A stretch of DNA of 64,000 bases from Athripsodes cinereus (GCA_947579605.1 OX388313.1:31251214-31315213); one strand, 5' to 3'. Shown: positions 10,372 through 22,014, counted from the first letter of the stretch. Translations and numbers: made by a program. The notes: generated by a model from the letters alone, not told the origin.

Positions 10372-10535
10372 GCAATCCAATATAATAGCTCTTCAACGTT
10401 TCGTTTGGAAGCACGGGGCAGAAACCAGCCTCCTCCACTTAGAGCATTTTTTGACGCATATTGAGTCACCTCTTTCTAAGACATTTCTAAGCTCTGATGT
10501 CGCTCTTATTTGAGGTATTGGATGTTTTGAGGGAA
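10372..10535 (-). pseudogene. (GAT)n-tailed LINE end
   Basis: The minus strand carries GGAGGAGGCTGGTTTCTGCC followed by CGTGCTTCC, matching the EWRRLVSALC coding end at 18575-18765. Upstream it has GAAAGAGGTGACTCA. The insertion cuts off the PLE frame. Confidence 0.6.
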
Positions 10536-10539
10536 ATCT

Positions 10540-11335
10540 CTATACTTAAGTGTGGGAATAAAAAAATCATTCAAAAAATGACCAACACGAAAAGTCTTCT
10601 CTAACGACGATAATATACGAGTATATAATATATTATAATAGGATGCCGCTCCTTCATATGACCGGATTAGTATGTCTTTTATTAGTTCTGCAACCGATTC
10701 AATCTCTTAATAGCAATATCATCTTATACTCTTGTTACTGCGAGTACTCTACATTCTGATCCTTAGAAATAGGTATATATCTATTATTATCATCCTTGAA
10801 TGGTTCTAGTTAGAAATGAAATGGACATCCGGTATCTGACTTAGTTTCACTACTCCGATTGAAATTGAGTTGCAGCAAAATATTCGGCCAGATAGCAGTT
10901 TTTTTTTTTGGTGCATTGATTTTAATCTCTGTTTGAATTCAAATTCTTATTTCCCGTCCAGACAATCACCGCACCATCTCCAATAGTAATGGTTTTCATA
11001 GCGGGCGAATCGGGTAACCACCCGGCATCCTGTGAGAAAGACTGAAGGTCATGAATTTAATTTTTAAAGCTTGAAATAAATATACTTCATATTTATTACC
11101 AATTTATTTATACATGATGCTCTTACGCATTCTTCTGCATTTACCAGGGTTAAGAGGCCTTCAAAATTGCTTTGTCTGGGGCCTCGAAAACCTTGATTCG
11201 TTTGGGGCCCCGCAACGTGAATGGCCACCATATATCTAGTCTAAGACATATTAATTTCTTACTCAAACAATTTTACGTGGGCTTTGCCCCCCAAAAAGGG
11301 AAATCGAAGAGAGAGTATTAGTTTCAAATATTCTC
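10540..11335. other. no recognised feature
   Basis: Unassigned sequence with a slightly GC-richer patch near 11150-11230 (GGGGCCTCG, TTTGGGGCCCCGC). No open frame of note. Confidence 0.35.
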
Positions 11336-11339
11336 ACGA

Positions 11340-11830
11340 CTGCTGTTTTGGCCAGCCAGCCCTTTAGGGCATTCCAATGGCCAGTCCGTGAAGATATACA
11401 AGATTAACAGGACTCTACTACTTTTGAATTTATTTTCAATGTACACCACTTTACAAGATTGGCTTACACATGGTTTTTCTAATTACAGGTTATATTCTCT
11501 AAACAATGTAAACATGTCATTACAGTGGTCTGACATCCAACTTCTGGATACCTGGCAATTCAGCTTTGAATCTTCCTGGATTTTCGATATCCATTATCCG
11601 TTTCACCACCAGTTCTAGGAATTTTCTAAAGTTATCCGCAACTATTAAGCACAGCGCTCTTCCTAGTGCTATTCATAGTATACTTAGTTCCGAGAATAAA
11701 AATCACAATATATTCAATGGCAGGATTAAGTATCTGCAGTTAAATGGTAATCCCTCTCTCTTTTCTTATAGTATACCTACTAGTTTAGTATGATACCATA
11801 TTCAATAGTCTTGTTATTAATAGCTTTTGT
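11340..11830. other. possible degenerate retroelement
   Basis: Begins TTTTGGCCAGCCAGCCC, like the short repeat at 27786-27945, then diverges. Two overlapping frames (11388-11618, 11566-11793) show no recognisable domain. Confidence 0.25.
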
Positions 11831-11954
11831 GTCATATGATTTTCAGTCCAAAGCTCTCTATTATTATCGACAGAACTAGACTTTTCATATTGGTCATCCT
11901 TTGCAACAAAATTTTCAGATTTTCAACTGAGAATCTACCCCAATGTGATACGTA

Positions 11955-12065
11955 AGGGAGATTCATTTCATTTCATTCATCGCCCTTAACGCTCCTCTCG
12001 AGAAAACAGGGCAGAAACCAGCCTCTTCCATTCAGAGCGTCTCTACACTAATAGCGTCACGTAAG
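11955..12065 (-). pseudogene. (GAT)n-tailed LINE end
   Basis: Plus strand CATCGCCCTTAACGCTCCTC, AGGGCAGAAACCAGCCTC, ATTCAGAGCGTCTC is the reverse complement of the RRSEWRRLVSALC end plus tail. The 5' part is missing. Confidence 0.65.
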
Positions 12066-12139
12066 GAAATACTGACAATTTATATTCATAATATAAGCGA
12101 TCTTGAACATAAAGGGAACTAAAATTTTGGAGTGAACTT

Positions 12140-12490
12140 TTATGTCTTCGACAAGGGAGTCATAAAGTTTGGCCCGAAAACTTGTGTCTCTGTAGCCAGC
12201 ATCCCACCTCGTGTCTCAAGGATTTCTTTATGTGGGCCGTTTATCATATATGGGTCGTAGTTGGTGCCACAAGGTGCTATGAGTGCTAAGTGTACGGGCA
12301 TATCCAGAGGCAGTGCATACACAGGCAGAACAGCGCACAGTCCTCACTGAAATAAGCGTGTATGCCAAGTGCACATATTTCTAAAATAATGTAGCCCACC
12401 CCATGGTATGTGGAAAGTAGAAGCAATCGTCCAGATTGGATCTTGTTTTGAAGATTTAGTTTTCTAAAGAGAGCATTGAAAATAAAGGGC
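12140..12490 (-). other. two adjacent short frames, unrecognised
   Basis: Minus-strand frames 12286-12492 and 12140-12322 overlap in different phases. The latter includes CGTNYDPYMINGPHKEI and GGMLATETQVFGP. It may be a decayed coding fragment with a frameshift, or chance. I do not recognise a family. Confidence 0.2.
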
Positions 12491-12494
12491 AAAG

Positions 12495-12980
12495 TTTAAG
12501 CATATGCCTTTCGACGATATTCCAAATGTTTGTTATAGAAACGGAACTTTGTGGAAAAGAATTATTTAGGGTATTAGAAAGCTTGTGGATAAAAAACAAG
12601 GTTTAAACAAAATAGAAACTAATTAATATGTATTTCTCACTTTCATTCGACTGTAAAACCCTTTCTCACTTCCAAGAAGTTACCACTTATTTCTACACCT
12701 AACAATTATTACTCGTTTCCCTCTTATTAACTCCGTCCATTTCAAAGATTAGTATTGTCTTGTCTTGAGACTTAACTGTTGTTTTCAATTACTACTTTTA
12801 ATTAATCACGTTTCTTGCTTTAACTTTTAGTTTTATCTCTCTTTAGTATCAGAAATAACAACTGTAAGTAGTTTTATTACTTATAATAAAGTACTTTTAT
12901 TATTTTAATTGAAAATTAACGTAAATTATTAATGGTTTAATTAATTTATTTATTTGAACAATGAATGTGCGGCATGTTTT
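12495..12980. other. no recognised feature
   Basis: AT-rich; nothing supported was seen. Confidence 0.35.
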
Positions 12981-12984
12981 TTTT

Positions 12985-13165
12985 TAATAAAAAAGATATC
13001 TCAGCGATTATGTTTTAAACTCGAATACAACTTTATACATCTTTCACAGTAAGCTAAAAGTTTGTGTCGTGATAGGAGAATTTGTCGGCTTTTGAGATCG
13101 AATCGCGTCCTTCTTGTTCATGAAACCGAGATTATTCCTCCAGGCTACCGACGAACTCTTATTTT
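12985..13165 (-). mobile_element. tRNA-derived SINE (TAGCCTGGAGG family)
   Basis: Minus-strand head GTCGGTAGCCTGGAGGAATA, a B-box-like CGATTCGATCTC, then CTCCTATCACGACACAAAC and the shared body. More diverged than the copy at 5485. Confidence 0.65.
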
Positions 13166-13169
13166 TAAC

Positions 13170-13695
13170 GCTGAAAATTAAAGGTATCGATATAACATAT
13201 TTATAGTCTTGAATAATAAAATCAAAATCTTTGGAATTCGGGTAAAAACAAAATAAATCACATCAATAATCAAAATTAAACCAATATCAGTTTAACACAA
13301 ATACAAGTAAATATTCCATATACAATATGGGTGGGTGCCATTCGATTACTTAAAACATTGTGTAAACTTTTTAAACTTTATAGTTGCAATATTATTTGTT
13401 TATTTATTTTTCAAAATTCGCAAACTAACAGTACTATAAAATATTCTACTATAAAAATACAAATAATAAACCAACATAGTCAGTTAGCATTTCAAAAAAA
13501 AAAAAATCATACTTGTTACATTCTACGAATACAGTCAAAAATCACTTATGTCGATCGAGCAATACCGTCGAGCTTCAAAACCCTTTACGTGATGACGGAT
13601 CTCGAAACTCGACCACCTCATCTTAGAGTAAACTTAGAGCTTAAGCGGTGAAAACAATATTTTATGAATACTTTCATTTGGTGAATAAAAGCAAA
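13170..13695. other. AT-rich stretch; one short frame without known domain
   Basis: The frame at 13331-13651 shows no motif that I recognise. Its downstream third is less AT-rich (CTTCAAAACCCTTTACGTGA). Confidence 0.3.
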
Positions 13696-13704
13696 TAAAC
13701 ATTA

Positions 13705-13860
13705 ATAATAATAATAATAATAATTTTATTCAAATAATAATATCGTCTTTACATTTTCATTATAACACAGTTGAACATACTTAATACAATCACAAAAAAT
13801 GTCTTCCACACTAGCCATAGGGCTGTGTTGTGGCAGAAATACAAATGAGATACAAAACAA
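13705..13860 (-). mobile_element. LINE 3' UTR, unassigned
   Basis: (TAA)n then TTTTATTCAAATAATAATAT and the segment ATAGGGCTGTGTTGTGGCAG. The organisation resembles other minus-strand LINE tails here, but the sequence differs. Confidence 0.4.
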
Positions 13861-13864
13861 TTGA

Positions 13865-14770
13865 GCTTTTGAAGTTAGCAAAAATAAAAAAAGAAAGCTA
13901 AAACCTTACAATTAATTAATAAAAAACATCTAGTCAAACAAAATTAATTATTTACAAACATGTCTCCACAATACGGTCAATTACAAAAATAAACACACAC
14001 TACAATACAAAAATGGGTCAGAGAATAATCTAGTAATGTCAATGAGTGAAATCTGTCTGCGAATGAGTCATTATTGGCTGTGTTAGTTGGGTTAGTAATA
14101 ATTGTCATGAACGTCAGTATATAAGTCTTCAATAATGAGATGGTGAGTTTTCCAATGTTCACGCCAGTGCACTGGGCTTCGCAATGAGCCCTGAATGCCA
14201 GCAAAAGCCAGTGAATTTTTATATTTATACGCTGGTAATAAAAAAAATAAGTATTAATATTTTCGATGTCGTTCCTATTTTTATAAACGTACCTAATTGA
14301 ATTCAGAAGTATAATATTGTTTTTCCTGAATTATTTATATCTGGATCGGATTGTACTATTAGATAATTTCATTGAACAATAAAATCTGACTCAAATGCTC
14401 CGTTAAGAAAAGAGGAAGTCAATTTTAATGAGAACAGGAAAATGTATTTTTGATCGCTTTGTACCTTACTGCTTTTCATAATCTAATAGAAATTACCTTT
14501 TCTTAAGTCATAATTGATTTTCCATTAAGGCTCTTTAAGCCATTTGGGGACTTTTTAATACCTTAATAAATTACATCGTTAATTGCAAATAACGACTCGA
14601 ATAATATTGATTTATCTTTTAGTAACCAGAGCAGATTAGAGTAACAATTTGAAGATTATCAGAGGATCCGATTTCAAATCCTTCAGTTGATCATTTACAC
14701 CTATACGACACTAAAGCTTACTTATTCGTTTCAAATATATTAAAATAATATAATTCAACAGCCACTTCAT
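13865..14770. other. no recognised feature
   Basis: A minus-strand frame at 13977-14204 has no recognisable domain. The rest is AT-rich. Confidence 0.35.
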
Positions 14771-14774
14771 CCGC

Positions 14775-14885
14775 ACAACCAACAGACTGCAAACTCTTTT
14801 TAATAGGAAACAGGAAAGGTGTTCCAATCCTTACGAATCAGCTTAGGCTGGTTTAAGTTCACTTTGCCCATAATATGTTCACCAT
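14775..14885 (+). repeat. short interspersed repeat, copy 1
   Basis: ACAGGAAAGGTGTTCCAATC, TTACGAATCAGCTTAGGCTG and GTTTAAGTTCACTTT. The same blocks occur on the minus strand at 60160-60290. No coding or tRNA-like features. Class unknown. Confidence 0.6.
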
Positions 14886-14959
14886 GTATGCTCAACAAAT
14901 GTCAATCATAGTTGTTTGAAATAAGAATTGGTGGAATTGTTCCATGTATCTAAACATAA

Positions 14960-15212
14960 AATAACATAACATGCGTAGACAATTCACACAGATCGAGCTA
15001 GTCCCAAATTAAGATATGAATCTTATATTATGGGTACTAGCATGACGATACACATATATTATATACGATGCACTAAACACATATGCATGTAACACCCAGG
15101 CCCAGGACAACTTTTGAAAACGGTCGTTCTTCAATCTGCCCTGGCCAAGAATCGAACCTGGGACCTCGTGACTCAAAGGCAAGAGCATTACCTCCACGCG
15201 ACACCGGCCGAC
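14960..15212 (-). mobile_element. tRNA-derived SINE, near full length
   Basis: Same family as 3530-3775: AGACAATTCACACAGATCGA, AGATATGAATCTTATATTA, ACACCCAGGCCCAGGACAAC, then GAATCGAACCTGGGACCTCG (B box on the minus strand) and CGCGACACCGGCCG (head). The tail side has ATAACATAACAT. Confidence 0.8.
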
Positions 15213-15219
15213 ATATGTG

Positions 15220-15715
15220 TTATATTACTCTCTAGGAACACGTACAATTGATGCAAATTTTTATCATAGGCATAATTTTTCTAATTGCCTTTCTGGTAAC
15301 AGTGGTTTTATAGGATATATGTAAATATAAACACACATACATACCTAATAACAAACATAATTAAATATCTTTACTAGTATCATCATTATTGTTCTCTATT
15401 ACAATTCCTTTTCATTCATTCCCCTCCTGACAACTGAATACGGATTTCTCTAAAAACAATTCATAAATTATTTCAGGATAATGGATATTCCTGATATATC
15501 TACCTATTGTTATTATTATTATTATATACCTCAGAGGTTTATGTAAGTTAATACATTATTTTTGATTCTTATACCCATTAGTGATTTTGCTGGGTGATTT
15601 GTTTTATCAATAAAAATGTCAGTAAAAATAAAATTATTATTTCCTGTAACAAAAAATATTAACTCTTATTCTATTACGTTTTTTTGAAGATTATCTTAGT
15701 TGATGTTTTTTAGAT
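15220..15715. other. no recognised feature
   Basis: AT-rich; includes a short (ATT)n run near 15511. Confidence 0.35.
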
Positions 15716-15721
15716 TAAAAT

Positions 15722-16055
15722 ATATCTATCTATACCCTCATGCGGTATCCAAATTAAGGTAGGCAGAGAGAACGAAACCCTATCATAATCTATTTTTTCT
15801 TTTTGGTATTCTTTCGCTCGATTTCGTTCGTGCAATTAACATGCACGGTGACTTCTTTTGCTCAACATACTTCCGTCCATAAGAATTTGATCCATATGAT
15901 CAAGCCATGTAGTTTTTGGACTTCCAAGCTTTTTCACACGCCTTCATTCAGATAAATACACTCTCTTTGATATCCTCTCATCATTTATTCATTCACATGT
16001 CCAAACTATTGAAATTTATTTATACACATTTTATTCACAACACTCGCGTCTCAAG
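15722..16055 (-). pseudogene. RTE-type LINE end, broken
   Basis: Plus strand TATACCCTCATGCGGTATCC, AGGTAGGCAGAGAGAACG is the reverse of the family's SAYP...GCGTGAGGGTATA end. Farther out, GATCAAGCCATGTAGTTTTT and ACATGTCCAAACTATTG correspond to the WLDH and RWFGHV regions. Similar remnants lie at 35925, 45955, 51690 and 59975. Confidence 0.6.
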
Positions 16056-16065
16056 ACTGTAAATA

Positions 16066-16370
16066 GGTGGTCGGTAGCCTAATGATGGAGTATTGGACTT
16101 GGAATTGGAAGAGCTGGGTTTATTTATTTTATTCTTCTTGCACATCATCATTCACATAACAAAATCAACAAATCAGTTTACATCAGAAAAAATGTGATGA
16201 TTGCAGTGGCGAGATTATCAATTTATAGCGATTTCTTCCATCTAACCATGTTCGGTTAATCCGTTTCTGATTTACTCCACCTTCACGATACAGGCATATT
16301 GCTTACTGTGAGGGTATCTGGGTGTATTTGGGTTTCTTTGTAATCCAGATTCATTTTTTATAGATTTTAT
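16066..16370 (+). mobile_element. SINE split by an inserted LINE tail
   Basis: The head GGTCGGTAGCCTAATGATGG and GAGCTGGGTTTA (start of a B box) stop at about 16120. Then (TTTA)n, GCACATCATCATTCACATAA, GTGATGATTGCAGTGGCGAG and GATTTCTTCCATCTAACC form a minus-strand CR1-like family B tail (16121-16258). The SINE body resumes near 16290 with GGTATCTGGGTGTATTTGGG and CCAGATTCA. Confidence 0.6.
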
Positions 16371-16438
16371 AGATCATTTAAAAAAAATAAAAAAAAAGAT
16401 ATCAAAGATGTATATAAACATATGTATATAAAAAGCCA

Positions 16439-17384
16439 TGGCTTTTTAACCTATACATTGATCATTGTATTCGTCCATTGAAAGAAATGAATGTAGGTGT
16501 TGGTATGAATGGGATGAATGTAAGAGCGTTAATGTTTGCCGATGATTTGGTATTGATGGCTGAAAGGGAAAGTGATCTACAGCGAATGATGTCGTGTGTG
16601 TATGAAAATTGTGCGATTAATGGATTGAGAATGAATGCAAAAAAGACAAAAATTATGGTGTTTGAAAGAGGAAGTGAGAGAACAGTATGCCAGATAATGA
16701 TTGACAATGAAGTGTTAGAGCAAGTTGACGAATGTGTGTACTTAGGTAGTTTGTTCACGAGAGATGGGAAGTGTGAAAGCGATATTGAAAGGAGAAAAGT
16801 TGCTGGCAATAAGGTAAATGGTGCAATCCGACCAATAATTGCAAATAGAAACATATCCACCACAGCTAAAAGGTTGGTGCACTCTGCTATCTTAGTGCCA
16901 ACACTTATGTATGCAAGCGAGACGTGGACATGGTTAAAGAAGGATGAAAGTGGCATAAATGCAGTGGAAATGAGATCGTTGAGAAAGATGTGTGGTAAAA
17001 GTCTGAGAGATCGTGTGCGTAACAGTGATATACGAAAGGAATGTGGAATGAAAGTTGGTGTAATAACAAGGATGAATGTAAATAAGTTAAGATGGTTTGG
17101 ACACGTTGAAAGAATGAATGAGGACAGAATGACTAAAAAGATATATTTGGCTGAGAGGAATGGTGCTCGGAGACGTGGACGTCCGAGGATTAAATGGCAA
17201 GATCATTTAAATCAAATCCTACAGGACGGTCACGTGTTGAGCACATTGAACAGGAGAGCATGCATGAGGAATTGTATGAAAGTGACGAAAGCGAAAGATG
17301 TATGCAAGGATAGAAGGAAGTGGCGCTCGATCCTTTCTGCCTACCCCGCGAGGGAAGCGGCGTGATGGTATGTATGTATGTATG
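16439..17384 (+). mobile_element. RTE-type LINE, young 5'-truncated copy with target duplication
   Basis: The 18-bp sequence TATGTATATAAAAAGCCA occurs at 16421-16438 and again at 17385-17402, bounding the copy. The first bases of the duplication overlap the TATG tail, so at least 15 bases are unambiguous. The insert is 946 bp, 5'-truncated inside the reverse transcriptase, and ends GGCGTGATGG followed by (TATG)n. The frame is open throughout, suggesting a recent insertion. Confidence 0.9.
16478..17365 (+). CDS. RTE-type reverse transcriptase, C-terminal portion
   Basis: Encodes the last 295 residues of a LINE pol protein. The frame is also open upstream to 16436, giving PWLFNLYID, a conserved RT segment. 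The catalytic block is FADDLVLMAERESDLQRM (about residues 20-40), with FADD in place of the common YADD. Then come KTKIMVF, YLGSLFTRDGKC, LMYASETWTW, RWFGHVERMNEDRMTKKIY, RRRGRPRIKW and, at the end, RRKWRSILSAYPAREAA. These signatures fit the RTE clade. The endonuclease and the N-terminal RT motifs were lost by 5' truncation, so it cannot move alone. The first Met has no biological meaning here because the true start is missing. Confidence 0.85.
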   Translation: MKEMNVGVGMNGMNVRALMFADDLVLMAERESDLQRMMSCVYENCAINGLRMNAKKTKIMVFERGSERTVCQIMIDNEVLEQVDECVYLGSLFTRDGKCESDIERRKVAGNKVNGAIRPIIANRNISTTAKRLVHSAILVPTLMYASETWTWLKKDESGINAVEMRSLRKMCGKSLRDRVRNSDIRKECGMKVGVITRMNVNKLRWFGHVERMNEDRMTKKIYLAERNGARRRGRPRIKWQDHLNQILQDGHVLSTLNRRACMRNCMKVTKAKDVCKDRRKWRSILSAYPAREAA

Positions 17385-17404
17385 TATGTATATAAAAAGC
17401 CACT

Positions 17405-18425
17405 GTTATTTTAAGTATGCATTTTGTGAACATGAACAGTTTGAGAAGAAACACGCGGTGAAATAAATTTATGTATGCGCATAGGTGGTGAGATAATTAG
17501 GCTATAGGTATACGTACATACTATAATTTCAACCACTAAACTTATGATTATATTCTCTTATTTGCATACGTAATTACATAGGCGCTACTTTATGCTACGG
17601 GTAGGTTCATAGTAAACTAGTAAAAGGAGTTTTCTGTGATAGCTTTATGTTGAAATAACTTTATTTGTCGGATATTTCAGGAGTCCAAGAACTCCTATTT
17701 ACTCTGTAATAGCCTTAGTACCTAATATACAAAAAGTATGTGTAGTATAGAATAAACGGATATCGGTTAAATATACATATTGTATTTGGTCAAAATGAAA
17801 TTAAGCCAATGAGAACTAATTAATCAATCGACAGAAGAAGACACAAAACGTACTTTTTTTAAATTACGTTCATTAAAACTCGGTGAAAATTCATTACCTA
17901 CTAGATTGTTCAGATATAGTTGACATTTTTTCACTAACCTTAAACACACATCTTTCTTCACATATGTTAACTTGTTCTAAACTTAGCACGTCCAGATTTT
18001 GGTCAAATATTCAGCCGCCGTAAATCAGATCTAATCTCAGTTTATTCATTACTGCATTATATATCTCTATACGTTTATCCAATTGATTGAGGTGACGTGT
18101 ACGAGTGGATGGCCTTGAGAAGAATAGAATATAGAGGTGACGTTTATTTTGTAAAACTTCATTTGAATTTATGATAAAAAAACACAAACTTTTTGAGTTT
18201 TACAATATTTAATAATAGGTACTGCTTCAACTTACAAAGTCATTGGCAAGCTCAATGATGTGAAAGATCTCTCTAAAGAGTTTGGTAATGGCTTTCTAAG
18301 TCGAAACCAGGTTACTGTACCTATAATCAAATAAAGTAATACTCAAACAGTTTGTGTTAATTTCCATAAAAATATATTTATCCTCCTAAGAGGAACATCG
18401 AAGACGTAAGTGACATGAAAAAAAA
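17405..18425. other. no recognised feature
   Basis: About 1 kb of AT-rich sequence. No gene or repeat family was recognised. Confidence 0.4.
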
Positions 18426-18429
18426 TGCA

Positions 18430-18570
18430 GCTAGGCAGTTGTTTTGGTCGGTCAACTCCTGAGGCTGCCCACTGGGGTCTAGGAGGTCTTATTTTTTGCT
18501 TAGAATACCCAATAAATGGAAGGCACCTAACATCTAACAATTTATGTATTGGAGGGAGTCTTCAATATAG
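18430..18570 (+). repeat. 160-bp short repeat (GGCCGGCCAGCCC family), diverged
   Basis: TTTTGGTCGGTCAACTCCTG, AGGCTGCCCACTGGGG, TTTGCTTAGAATACCCAATA, ending TTCAATATAG. Matches the element at 27786-27945 and the minus copy at 29635-29750. Confidence 0.5.
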
Positions 18571-18574
18571 TATA

Positions 18575-18765
18575 GTCATCATCATCACCATCGCCCTCAA
18601 CGCTCCTCTCGGGAGCACAGGGCAGAAACCAGTCTCCTCCATTCAGAGCGTCTCTTTGCCAATTGCGTCACCTCTTTCCACGACATTCCTTGCGCTCTGA
18701 TATCGTTGTCATAGGAACGGTGTATTGTGAAAGAGGGGCGCCCGAGTCGACGGAATAGTATAGTA
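18575..18765 (-). pseudogene. (GAT)n-tailed LINE, C-terminal end
   Basis: The minus strand reads GMSWKEVTQLAKRRSEWRRL then VSALCSREER and a stop, followed by a GAT-rich tail (CATCATCATCACCATCG on the plus strand). The KRRSEWRRLVSALCSREE end parallels DRRKWRSILSAYPAREAA of the RTE copy at 16478, so I take it as a related LINE family. Other copies lie at 7318, 10372, 11955, 36838 and 41990. Only the last 45 or so residues are present. Confidence 0.7.
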
Positions 18766-18769
18766 GGTA

Positions 18770-19110
18770 TAGTATAATATTAGTATCTTTCAGAACTATG
18801 TAGCTATAGTGCTTTAGGAAAACATAATATATAGTGGTAAGTATCTAGTTATGTATACATAGCAACTACAACTATTACTACTATCAAGCTATACTTTCAC
18901 ATACTCGTATAACATATACATATATGTATAGTAGCTGTATGCCTCTTTACATATTCATGAAGCAGTGCATTAGTGCGCCGATGCATTTCAATTACCTCTA
19001 CATTTTGTAAGAGCATACAGTGTCCTATATTACATACCTACATTTATATCGTATCTATATACTCGTATGTAGGTATGTAGTTTGTTGGTGTTCATATGGC
19101 TTATTTATAG
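18770..19110. other. no recognised feature
   Basis: AT-rich with many TATA/GTAT runs. Confidence 0.35.
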
Positions 19111-19119
19111 AATACAAGA

Positions 19120-19655
19120 AATTATACTAAATATAAATATACGAGAACCAAAGATGTTTACAATATTACACAAATGTTCAATCTCACTGAACTTGAATAC
19201 ATTGAAAGAGCCAAAACAATATTTAAAGCCAAAAAAGGACTCATTAAAACCAACATACCGATGGTGCTGAATAGAGATGTGCACGAGAGATGTACAAGGA
19301 GTAGAGACGACATAAGAAATGCAAACCCAAGAACAAATATAGAGAGAAATAGCTTTTACTATAAGGCGGTATTGAGTTACAATGCTTTGCCAAAGGATTT
19401 AAAAGAAGTTAATAATTTAATTTCGTTCAAAAAAAAACTTAAGAAAAGTGTTCTGGAGAAAAGAAATTTGTGAAGTGCTAGAGATATAGTGGTATACATT
19501 ATATATATATTGGTGAATATCTGTCAATGTTTTAAACCCCTTATACCAGCATATAATTGCTGTCTGGGGTCTTTAAATTAGAAGTCAACAGTGTTATTTA
19601 TGAATGTGTTATATTTTTACAATGTTAATTTTTTTTAGAAATAAATAAATAAATA
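19120..19655 (+). pseudogene. LINE RT C-terminus with 3' UTR
   Basis: The frame 19174-19473 ends ERNSFYYKAVLSYNALPKDL then KEVNNLISFKKKLKKSVLEK. An 'N.LP..L....(L)..FK..LK' end is usual for CR1/Jockey-group reverse transcriptases. The 3' UTR has GCATATAATTGCTGTCTGGG and ends in (AAAT)n near 19655. The RT core is absent. Confidence 0.6.
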
Positions 19656-20164
19656 CCAAGTATTATGGAGATTTCTCAGTAGGATAATAAATTGATGTAT
19701 CACCTTCTCATACAGCTTGTATTAGTAAATAAACCTATATGTTTTGTTGGTTTCATTTTTTTATTTATTGCGTTGGTGTTCAAGTAGAAAAATGAGATAT
19801 CTGAATGACATGAAACAAGCCTTGTCTCACTTCTACCGATTAGATTCTACACAATGTTGCATTGTGTAGACATGGTTCTCCAATCGAGGTTTCTGATTGG
19901 TTTTGTCATCTGCACCCAAATCCGATTAAACAATAAATAAATTAGGAAATATTCTAAACATTGTTGCTGTGTGGTCGAACTAGCAGCCCATAAAGTATTG
20001 AACTTAATTGTTCCGGAGTCATTTACCGGACCTAAAAAGTCGAAAGACATCTTTCACCTGCTTGTTTAATAAATATATAATAGAAAGTAATGTTTGTTTC
20101 AATTCATCTAATTATACGTTTGACGATATTTTTGGTAAGGTTTTTAGTGTTCCGTAAAAGAAGA

Positions 20165-20246
20165 GAAGTATTTATTTATTTATTTTATTGTTATACATAA
20201 TATAATCAAATCACTTTAAAGTGATTTCTTCCATCTAACCACGTTA
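20165..20246 (-). mobile_element. CR1-like LINE family B tail
   Basis: (TTTA)n, then AAAGTGATTTCTTCCATCTA and ACCACGTTAG, like the nested tail at 16121-16258. It abuts the LINE end that follows. Confidence 0.5.
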
Positions 20247-20965
20247 GTACAATTAGATCATCACCTAATAATCGATAATATTAGAAACCAGCTGAAGTGG
20301 ACCACCATATGTCAAAGACGTGATCTACACATTTTATGTCTAGTTTTTAAAACTTTATTTTTAGCGTCCTCCCCTTACTATCTTAAAGTCAAATTCGAGT
20401 ATCTAGCGAGTCATGGTTTACCCTTGCGATCTAACAGAGAGCGTTTTCTAGCTATACCAGCACACAGTACAAGCTTTTTATCTAACTCATTCCTTGTTCA
20501 TGGTGCTCGCTGTTGGAACAATCTTCCTTCCAAAATCAGGATGATAACAACCTTTAATTCTTTCAGACAAGCTGTCAAAAATCATTTTCTCTCATTGAAT
20601 TTAGCATCTGACTCCTAAATCCTTTTCCCTTTCCCTATGCATGTGCACGCTGCAATTTAATATGTTATACTTTTATTATTATGTGTCCGTAAGTGCATTG
20701 TTGCTTGCATGTGTTCTTTTTCTTTTCTTTTGTTTACTTTGTGTTGTATTTTTATTTCTTTTATGACTGTTGATATGTAAGGATGAATATATGTATGCAT
20801 GTGTTTTTTTTAATTTTATATTAATTTTAGTTACCGGGTTAGTTGGAAAACATCGCATTTTAGCGACAAACTCGCCCTCTGTACATTGAATTTATAATTG
20901 TTATTTTTATGACACTATTTCACTATGTAATATTGTAACCAATGTACAGTGAAGAATAAAATAAA
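20247..20965 (+). pseudogene. CR1-like LINE (family A), C-terminal RT and 3' UTR
   Basis: A frame open from about 20250 to the stop at 20616-20618 reads NQLKWTTICQRRDLHILCLV, then SSPYYLKVKF and HGARCWNNLPSKIRMITTF, NSFRQAVKNHFLSL. The WNNLP block and closing FR..VK..F are standard at the C-terminus of CR1/L2-group pol proteins. The 3' UTR contains GGGTTAGTTGGAAAACATCG and CAAACTCGCCCTCTGTACAT and ends at AATAAAATAAATAAATAAAA. It is the best local reference for the family A tails. 5' truncation removed the RT core. Confidence 0.75.
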
Positions 20966-21089
20966 TAAATAAAATATTAAGTCGATATTATCGACCGACG
21001 GTTTTTGGTGAAAGTTCATGTTAAATTATTATAAATAAAACACTTTTATATAGACATTTATAATAATCGATAATATTTACAAATAAAGC

Positions 21090-21200
21090 AATGGTATTAA
21101 CACACCATCCTGAATGTCTTTTTTTTCAAATTAAGGAGAAGGTAATTAGCATTATGTATATACAAGTAGTAAGAAAGTCTACAGGCTACCCCACTTCATG
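21090..21200 (+). mobile_element. (TAG)n-tail SINE-like element, degenerate
   Basis: CACCATCCTGAATGTCTTTT and CTACAGGCTACCCCACTTCA match the family consensus. The tail is absent. Confidence 0.4.
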
Positions 21201-21204
21201 ATTG

Positions 21205-22010
21205 AACCAGGTAGAATGGATGAATAAGATTATTTAATTTTTTTTTCATTATTCTGTTTCTTAGATTCGTTCCACAATGTACATTAGAATGATACTTTTA
21301 TTTTACACGAGCGCATTAAATTTTCTGTCTCTAACACCCCTTAAATTATTTTCTCATTCCTTCTTTATAATATATATACCATATGCCTACTTATTATATT
21401 TTACTTCTTTAAAGCACTCAAATTCTCGAAAATCAATTATGTATCTGTCATCGGCCATCGAAAGTGTATCAATTTATTTCTCTCAATGATTCGTGACGTT
21501 TTACGAGTAAAGTTAATCTACATTTTAAATAAAGCTGCGTAATTTATTTTCAAAGACATTTTGTACAAAGCTCTTCCAGTGACTTTCAGCGAATAGAACT
21601 TTATTGAACATTTCAATTTTGGCTTCTTCTGGTGTGGTGGAATACTGTGGGTTTTGTAATACTATAGTACTTTGAATTTATAGAAAGAAAGTACAATTTG
21701 CGTGTTGGAAATCCATGAAAAGTTTTCAACTTTTATGTGCTTCTCACCTTTGAAATGGAAGGTATTATACGGCAATGCATCAAGCCACAATATTCATTCG
21801 AAAAGTGTAGTCTCTTGTTTTTCTAAAATAATTGGGCAAATAAAGTTAACAAATCACCTATAAAATCTGCATGTGCAGGGGTGATAGTCACTTACTAAAA
21901 ATATGCCTATTGATGAGAAGCTGGATTCTCCTCCTCCTGAAGATTTGACCTCCAGCTCCTGAAGATTTGATTCTAGAAAATGGCAATGAAAGAGAATAAC
22001 AAAGTTGTAA
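21205..22010. other. no recognised feature
   Basis: AT-rich; the frames here show no domain. Confidence 0.35.
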
Positions 22011-22014
22011 TGGT

